From Macrostomum hystrix (Eukaryota > Platyhelminthes > Macrostomidae): a stretch of DNA of 64,000 nucleotides. The translations under genes were made by a program, and so were the position numbers. The notes below the pieces were generated by a model. The model did not search any database. It worked only from the letters and a program-made list of their open reading frames with translations, and was not told where the DNA came from. Shown piece by piece: positions 57,048-64,000 of the stretch. The stretch covers positions 1,984,001 to 2,048,000 of the forward strand of contig CATNEN010000014.1 of the NCBI GenBank assembly GCA_950097015.1, written 5' to 3'. Numbering within the stretch: position 1 is the first letter of the stretch; every line of letters starts with the position of its first letter.

Positions 57048-59987
57048 GGCTCGGTCTGGTTGCGCTCGCTAAGAATAAAGAAGGAAAGGGGCTCGCTCCA
57101 AGCTTTCTCAGTATGTGGCCAGCCAAGCCTATACGTTGGGGTGGGTGTTAGGCTTTATTGCTGTTGGCTGGAAGCAAGAATAACAAAAATGCAAAAATGG
57201 TTAGTTTTGTAAGACAAAAAATCCCAGTTCTCTGGAAATTTTATATCTGAGAGCATTTTATAATAATTTAATAATAATAACTATGATTTTTCAAATGCTT
57301 GAAGTTAACTGTTTGGGATCTACTTTGCTGACGATAGTAGTATGATGCGCCTATACAAAAGTGGCCCGTATCTGCAGGCGCAATTTGGAAACCCCGGCGA
57401 GTAAGGCCTGTGAGCGGAAAGGAATTGGGGGTGGGGGTAGAAAATTTTAGGCCATTCCCCCCAGGCTACGGCCAACCCCCAGCCCAAAGCTTGTGCGCGA
57501 GTGGCGGGGTGGGCCGCGGACCAAAACGAAGGTTTTTCGGGGAGGGCTGACTGGCCGTGTCTGGTCTGGTACGAACGTCCATTCGTCAAAGCTCACGAAT
57601 TCCTTTCCTTTTTCGACTCGAACCTAGGGCCCCGCTGATCCAGTCCCAGAGAAGGCTCTTTGACGAGTCGACGACTGACAGCGATCCCAGAAGCGGAGAA
57701 AGGAACTTCAAGTTAAGCTCTCTCATCGTTTTTTTCTCATTTATCGCTAGTTCCTGGTCTTGTCTTCAACAAAAAGTTAGTAATCGGATACTTAAGGCTA
57801 TTTTAAAATAAAAAAAAGATAATTGCTAGCAGAACTCCTGACGACTTTCTTTCAGTATACATACACCATATTTTTCTAAAAAAATAGGAGTAAAAATTGT
57901 ATTTGTATACAAGTTGGCTTTTAAAATGACGTGACTTCGCTGTCTCCATATTCGCATACCTTCGAGTCATAACTTCACATCCCTCAATAGTGAAAGCCAC
58001 AGAAAAACCGGAATGACTTAATTCGGTCGTTAGTGGGCTTTTGATGGACCAAAACTCCAAAAGGTCAAAAGCAGTGTTGTATGTTAAGTTTACGAGCGTA
58101 TAATAGAGAAGTGTAAAAATTACTATTAAGACATCAACCGCTCATCCATGGATATTACATTGTTTCTAATAATTTATAATCACACTCATAATTCATACAT
58201 AGTTCTTCCGATATTAAATTCATTAAGAACTTTTAAAAAATGTAAAATCTTGACTGTCTAACACATACAATTTCAAATTTCGTGGCTGCAAAAGTAGCGA
58301 GGGTAAAGAACGGTCAGCCATTAGCATGGCACCCACTTCTCATGATCTTTGTTGATGGAACCAAATCATCAAGACCTGTTCCGAAGTCGCCGCAAAGTTT
58401 ATTTAACTGTCAGAATTTCCTGCACTTTTCTTTTGAGTTTGAGCTTGTATTCGGTTTATTAGTGGCTCTCTGGTAAGAGCCCTCAAATATTGCACTAGGC
58501 TACGGTATTTCACGCATCCTGTGCGGGGTATTGGGTATAGTTTTCAACTAGCAATAACCGCACCTCGGGTGAACCTCATTGGTTACGGTACTGCCACTGC
58601 GCAAAGCTAAAGAATTTTTAGGCTAAAGTTATGGTTCATAAAACAAGCATTACTGTCGCTACAAAAACTGCTACTTTTCGTAACATCGAAAATCATTTAT
58701 CAATGTTAACTTGTTGTTGACTAATTTAGAGTTTTTTATTCCAAACCAAAAAGCCAAGTAAGCCAAGAAAATTTCAATCTGACAAAATTAATTTTTTTAT
58801 TTAGTTTACTCATTTATAATTGGTAAACCACTTTAAATACATTTACACAGGCGTAATGAACTAACGCATACTACTGTTAGTAGGCCTCAAGAGAATTGCA
58901 TTATAAAAAGTAGACCACTTATTTGCGCCAAGCTATGCTTGGCGACTATCGTTGAGTTTTTTTAAAGTATATTTGTAGCGATATTTTAGGACTATTATAT
59001 AAAGCGCCATTTAGCATAAAATTGACAAATATCAAAGACAATCTGATAAAATTTAACTTATAGTGCAGGCAATATCGGAAGAAGCAAATAATTTACAAAA
59101 ATAAAAATAAAAGTTTCATAAGAAACACTTTAATTTACGGGACGCTGCAAAAAGCACAATGGTCAGATGTGGTCAAAGCAATGAGACTTATCAGCAACTA
59201 TGCAAAATTCAATGTAATTTAAATAGACTAAATTGAATGCACAAGCCGCTTGCAGTTGGTAACATGATAAATAAGCTAACAGCACAAAATGCTAAAATAG
59301 GGGCGAGCTTTCGTTTGAGTTCAGAGCCGGGGGCAAGCAGGTTCTTGAGAGCAATTCGAAAGAGAGCGGGCATGCAGACTGACTACATTTGCCTGTGAAA
59401 ACTGTAAGACACACTCACTACGAAGCTCAAGTGCTCAAGAGCTAGGCGAAGTAGTTCCCAAAGGAGTCGAACTCGTGACCTCCTGATAGCTGTGTTTTAT
59501 CTGACAGGCAGCAGGCTTTGGTTAGCGCCATTCTCTAAGGCCACGAGGGCAGCAGCTTCAAACAGTCAATGGAAGGAGCAGAAGGCATTAGTCAAAATAT
59601 GAAATAATGAAGAAAATGTGTACAAGGCATATACTACTTGAAGCAGGAAGTATAGGACACGGGAACAGCTACAGTAGGCAGGGGCGCAATGACTCGTGCA
59701 TCAGCGGTAAAGCAAAAAAAAATAATCGAAGGCACAGCAGCATCATCTGAAAACTAAAACAGAAGCCAAACGAACTGTACAAACAACTGTCACGGAGATG
59801 AGCACAAAACGCGCTTGAAGATAAAAAACCGAGCACGCTAGGACCCGGAAACAGAAAGTACAAAATTAGTAGACAAAAATTGAGAACGCTTAGGCCAAGC
59901 TGATAAAAATGCTACTGAAGATTGTTGACGAATACAGAATACTTAAAAACTGGTTGGCGTGAATCATGAGGTCACTGTGATCAAAAC
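57048..59987. other. Intergenic stretch, no gene supported
   Basis: Mostly AT-rich. The region 57320-57600 is GC-rich with short open frames but no domain. A tRNA-like segment lies at 59455-59538. Confidence 0.4.
59455..59538 (-). ncRNA. tRNA-like segment (possible SINE head)
   Basis: On the minus strand an A-box-like TGGCGCTAACCA (59519-59530) is followed 44 bp later by a B-box GAGTTCGACTCC (59463-59474), the spacing of Pol III promoters. A full cloverleaf does not fold well, so this is more likely a decayed tRNA or a tRNA-derived SINE head. Confidence 0.35.
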
Positions 59988-60770
59988 AGGTAACCCTCCA
60001 TAGTCAAACAGGCGACCCTTCATATTCAAACAGGCGACCCTCCATATTCAAACAGGTGACCCTCCATAGTCAAACAGGTGACCCTCATATTCAAACAGGT
60101 GACCCTCATATTCAAACAGGTGTCCCTCCATAGTCAAACAGGTGACCCTCATAGTCAAACAGGTGTCCCTCCATAGTCAAACAGGTGTCCCTCCATAGTC
60201 AAACAGGTGTCCCTCCATAGTCAAACAGGTGTCCCTCCATAGTCAAACAGGTGACCCTCCATAGTCAAACAGGTGACCCTCCATATTCAAACAGGTGACC
60301 CTCCATAGTCAAACAGGTGTCCCTCCATATTCAGACAGGTGACCCACCATAGTCAAACAGGTGACCCTCCATAGTCAAACAGGTGACCCTCCATAGTCAA
60401 ACAGGTGACCCTCCATAGTCAAACAGGTGACCCTCCATAGTCAAACAGGTGACCCTCCATAGTCAAACAGGTGACCCTCCATAGTCAAACAGGTGACCCT
60501 CCATAGTCAAACAGGTGACCCTCCATAGTCAAACAGGTGACCCTCCATAGTCAAACAGGTGACCCTCCATAGTCAAACAGGTGACCCTCCATAGTCAAAC
60601 AGGTGACCCTCCATAGTCAAACAGGTGACCCTCCATAGTCAAACAGGTGACCCTCCATAGTCAAACAGGTGACCCTCCATAGTCAAACAGGTGACCCTCC
60701 ATAGTCAAACAGGTGTCCCTCCATAGTCAAACAGGTGACCCTCCATAGTCAAATAGGTAAAGCTCCATGA
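59988..60770. repeat. 22-bp minisatellite (AAACAGGTGACCCTCCATAG)
   Basis: About 35 copies, with GTGTCCC and TATTC variants. It lies just 3' of the LRP-like gene. Confidence 0.96.
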
Positions 60771-60977
60771 TGAAGCCGGTAAACCCCAATTATAAAAAGT
60801 GTGACCCTCCATGTCTCATGTAACCAAAAGCCTGATTAAAAAGTTGTGAAAGCAGTTTGTGCACAGCTGCGGACCGCATGCGGGCTGGTGTAACTGCATG
60901 ACAGAAGCTATGCCAGTCATTGCACGCATCATGTGGTTAATGAGGCCAAGTTGGCGCATGCTCCAGCGACAAGCAAG

Positions 60978-62222
60978 TCACCGGTTGACAACAACGGACA
61001 AGAGTGGCTCGGAGTTGTCCGTGCAGGCGGACACCCGGTTCGGCGTCGGGGGCGGATTCTTATAAGCTGGCGAGCGCACGGCGACCACGCTGGAGGAGGC
61101 CGAGTCCCCGCCGCCACCACCCGACCGGTGCTGACGATGTCGATGATGTTGCTGATGCTGGTGCTGGTGATACGGTGAATCGTACGGCGGTGCGATCAAG
61201 GCGACAGGCGGGCGTCGGCTGGAACCGCTGGCTCCGCTGGTGCCAGCACTTGCCGCTGCGGCTGCGGCGCCTTTGGATCGGCTGCGCTGGCGCTTCCTAC
61301 GTCGGCGACCGCTGCGATGATGATGATGATGATGCTGCTGCTGGTTGTGCAGCAGCAGATGCTGCTGATTATCGCCGCCGCTGCTTCGACGCCTAGCGCG
61401 CGGGTAGAACGCGTCGATTTCGAGGCCGCTGCCGCTGCCGCGACAGTCCTCAAAGTCCTTTTGGAAGCGGGCTGCAGCAGCTGCGGCGCCTGGCAAGCTT
61501 GAGCAGTCGGTGCATGGACTGGGCGGCGGGTTCAGAGTTTCCACGTACTCACACAGCTGCTGCTGCTGCTGCTGACTGCCAAAAGAGGACATTGTCGAGC
61601 CGGTTGCGGCAGCGGCAGCAGCCCGAGCTGCAGCAGCGGCCGAAGTAGCTAGTGAGGAGATATCATCGTCAAGGTCATTGCGGCGCAGTCGATCATTGTC
61701 CTGCTCGTCATCGTCAATCCGATCATCCTCGACGTCAATGTCCGGATCTTCCAGGTCCAGTCGGTGAGCCGTAGAGGACGCTGAAGTCGGCGGCTGCGGC
61801 TGCTGGCGAGGTGGCAGAGGCCGTAGCTCGGCCATCTCTGGAAGGTGTAGGCGCAGGGCGGGCTTGTCCCTGGTACAGCAGTAGCCCAGCAGGGGCAGCA
61901 GCACAACCGCGCCAATCAGCAGGGGCACCAGCAGATAGATAAACACGCCGTGGCCGCTCATCACGTTGGCCAGGCCACCACCGCCGCCGCCGCCGCCGCC
62001 GTCGCCGCCCGAGGAATCAATCTCCAGCGTTGGCTTTGCTGGCAACAGAGGATGAGTTGTGGCTGCTGCTGCGGCTGCTGCGACGGCTTCAGCAGCGGCG
62101 GCTGAGATAACGCGGGCCTCAGAGCACAGTGCGGGTGTCCGGTCGGAGGCATCAGAGCACTTGGCTGAGCCGTCGCACCAGAAGCGGAGCGGCAGGCACT
62201 GCGGTCCGCCATTGGATTTCTC
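60978..62222 (-). CDS. LRP5/6-like receptor, last coding exon (LDLa, TM, PPPSP tail)
   Basis: The exon starts at the acceptor CATGTGGTCAG (62223-62233) and ends at TGA 60978-60980. It encodes the C-terminal part of an LDL-receptor class A repeat (QCLPLRFWCDGSAKCSDASD), an Ala/Gly-rich juxtamembrane stretch, a single TM helix (YLLVPLLIGAVVLLPLLGYC), and a long cytoplasmic tail of about 270 aa with poly-Gln, poly-Ala and His runs. The tail contains NPPPSPCTD and KNPPPTPNR plus YDSPY and SPAYKN, resembling the PPP(S/T)P phosphodegron-type repeats of LRP5/6/Arrow, the Wnt co-receptors, where they recruit Axin. Only two such motifs are certain. Other LDLa receptors are possible, so a symbol is withheld. 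Upstream exons lie beyond the window. Confidence 0.65.
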   Translation of the reverse strand, partial: EKSNGGPQCLPLRFWCDGSAKCSDASDRTPALCSEARVISAAAAEAVAAAAAAATTHPLLPAKPTLEIDSSGGDGGGGGGGGGLANVMSGHGVFIYLLVPLLIGAVVLLPLLGYCCTRDKPALRLHLPEMAELRPLPPRQQPQPPTSASSTAHRLDLEDPDIDVEDDRIDDDEQDNDRLRRNDLDDDISSLATSAAAAARAAAAAATGSTMSSFGSQQQQQQLCEYVETLNPPPSPCTDCSSLPGAAAAAARFQKDFEDCRGSGSGLEIDAFYPRARRRSSGGDNQQHLLLHNQQQHHHHHHRSGRRRRKRQRSRSKGAAAAAASAGTSGASGSSRRPPVALIAPPYDSPYHQHQHQQHHRHRQHRSGGGGGDSASSSVVAVRSPAYKNPPPTPNRVSACTDNSEPLLSVVVNR

Positions 62223-62269
62223 CTGACCACATGATGGAGAGATGGGGTGCGCATAGAAAACGATTGCGA

Positions 62270-64000
62270 TTCGAGATCTGGGAATATGAACAGTGGGATT
62301 TGGGGATCTGGGCATATGATCTGTAAGATTTAGGGATCTGGGCATATGATCTGTAAGATTTGAGAATCTGGGCATATGATCTGTAAGATTTAGGGATCTG
62401 GGCATATGATCTGTAAGATTTGAGAATCTGGGCATATGATGTGTAAGATTTGAGAATCTGGGAAAATAATCTGTAAGATTTGGGGATCTGGGAAAATGAT
62501 CTGTAATATTTAGGGATCTGGGAATATGATCTGTAAGATTTAGGGATCTGGGAAAATAATCTATAAGATTTAGGGATCTGGGAATATGATCTGTAAGATT
62601 TAGGGATCTGGGCATATGATCTGTAAGATTTAGGGATCTGGGAATATGATCTGTAAGATTTAGGGATCTGGGCATATGATCTATAAGATTTGGGGATCTG
62701 GGAAAATGATCTGTAATATTTAGGGATCTGGGAATATGATCTGTAAGATTTGGGGATCTGGGCATATGATCTGTAAGATTTGAGAATCTGGGCATATGAT
62801 GTGTAAGATTTGAGAATCTGGGAAAATAATCTGTAAGATTTGGGGATCTGGGAAAATGATCTGTAATATTTAGGGATCTGGGAATATGATCTGTAAGATT
62901 TGGGGATCTGGGAAAATGATCTGTAATATTTAGGGATCTGGGAAAATGATCTGTAATATTTAGGGATCTGGGCAAATGATCTATAATATTTAGGGATCTG
63001 GGCATATGATCTGTAAGATTTAGGGATCTGGGAAAATAATCTATAAGATTTAGGGATCTGGGAAAATGATCTGTAATATTTAGGGATCTGGGAAAATGAT
63101 CTGTAATATTTAGGGATCTGGGAAAATGATCTGTAAGATTTAGGGATCTGGGAAAATGATCTGTGGGGTTTGAGAATCTGGGCATATGATCTGTAAGATT
63201 TAGGGATCTGGGAAAATGATCTGTGGGGTTTGAGAATCTGGGAATATGATTTGTAAGATTTGAGAATCTGGGAAAATAATCTGTAAGATTTGGGGATCTG
63301 GGAAAATGATCTGTAATATTTAGGGATCTGGGAATATGATCTGTAAGATTTAGGGATCTGGGAAAATAATCTATAATATTTAGGGATCTGGGAAAATGAT
63401 CTGTAAGATTTAGGGATCTGGGAAAATGATCTGTAAGATTTAGGGATCTGGGAAAATGATCTGTGGGGTTTGAGAATCTGGGAAAATGATCTGTAATATT
63501 TAGGGATCTGGGAAAATGATCTGTAAGATTTAGGGATCTGGGAAAATGATCTGTGGGGTTTGAGAATCTGGGAATATGATTTGTAAGATTTGGGGATCTG
63601 GGAATATGATCTGTAAGATTTAGGGATCTGGGAAAATGATCTGTGGGGTTTGAGAATCTGGGAATATGATCTGTGGGGTTTGAGAATCTGGGAATATGAT
63701 CTGTAAGATTTAGGGATCTGGAAAAATGATCTGTGGGGTTTGAGAATCTGGGAATATGATTTGTAAGATTTGGGGATCTGGGAATATGATCTGTAAGATT
63801 TAGGGATCTGGGAAAATGATCTGTGGGGTTTGAGAATCTGGGAATATGATTTGTAAGATTTGGGGATCTGGGAATATGATCTGTAAGATTTAGGGATCTG
63901 GGAAAATGATCTGTGGGGTTTGAGAATCTGGGAATATGATTTGTAAGATTTGGGGATCTGGGCATATGATCTGTAAGATTTAGGGATCTGGGAAAATGAT
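62270..64000. repeat. 30-bp minisatellite in the upstream intron, continues past the window
   Basis: About 58 copies of a 30-bp unit (GGCATATGATCTGTAAGATT-type with ATTTAGGGATCTG) in the intron upstream of the LRP-like exon. As 30 is a multiple of three the minus strand stays open and seems to extend the exon to 995 codons; this is an artefact of repeat length. Confidence 0.95.

Noticed and set aside
62223-63965. 995-codon open frame joining the LRP-like exon to the 30-bp array
   Set aside because: The array unit is a multiple of three without stops, so its openness is automatic; a good acceptor at 62223 begins the true exon.

Overview
The window is nuclear DNA from an invertebrate animal. 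Genes are split by short GT-AG introns, and they include clear animal families: BAF, fascin, an iLBP/FABP, a RASSF, a BRMS1/Sds3-type protein, an alpha-kinase and secreted fibrinogen-domain proteins. Interspersed are animal-type transposons (P/THAP, hAT, Crypton, Ty3/gypsy, foldback) and at least fifteen minisatellite arrays. I cannot name the species. The gene content and repeat load would fit a spiralian such as a flatworm, mollusc or annelid, but that is a guess.

Layout. 0-12 kb is a transposon graveyard: a minus-strand Ty3/gypsy gag-pro-RT fragment (1-1604), a P-element-like transposon with a long THAP transposase ORF (2005-4436), a Crypton-type tyrosine recombinase with a frameshift (5141-6569), a noncoding repeat block holding two perfect RFX-type palindromes, and a second, broken P element (9972-11929, exact 8-bp target duplication) with a hAT-type MITE nested inside. 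12-17 kb holds two minus-strand genes, a BRMS1/Sds3-like gene and BANF1 (BAF), with minisatellites between. 17-22.3 kb has an 8-bp-TSD MITE, a 2.1-kb foldback element and a gypsy pol remnant carrying a 43-bp palindromic insertion. 23-27 kb has a four-exon FABP and a RASSF-like gene.

27.9-35.1 kb is a cluster of three secreted fibrinogen-related (FReD) genes. One is intact with a GC splice donor, one is frameshifted, and one has a nonsense codon. A 1.4-kb inverted repeat and a small knottin-like exon lie among them. 35.8-41.7 kb has a 2.4-kb 32-bp array and a complete five-exon fascin gene whose stop-codon region has been amplified into a 25-bp array. 43-47.7 kb has an alpha-kinase with two Cys-rich modules, a Crypton-like fragment, a TA-flanked MITE, a five-finger C2H2 gene and a tRNA-Asp. 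51-57 kb holds a seven-exon gene I do not recognise (373 aa assembled, all phases agree); five of its six introns contain a tandem array. 61-62.2 kb is the last coding exon of an LRP5/6-like receptor (LDLa, TM, PPPSP tail), followed by a 30-bp array that runs off the end.

How it works together. No operon-like logic is expected. Most genes are on the minus strand and are unrelated housekeeping, cytoskeletal, signalling or innate-immunity genes. The shared theme is repeats: P-family copies share a subterminal CCATAGAC motif and have left excision-like footprints with 8-bp duplications, and several unrelated minisatellites share an ACAGGT core.
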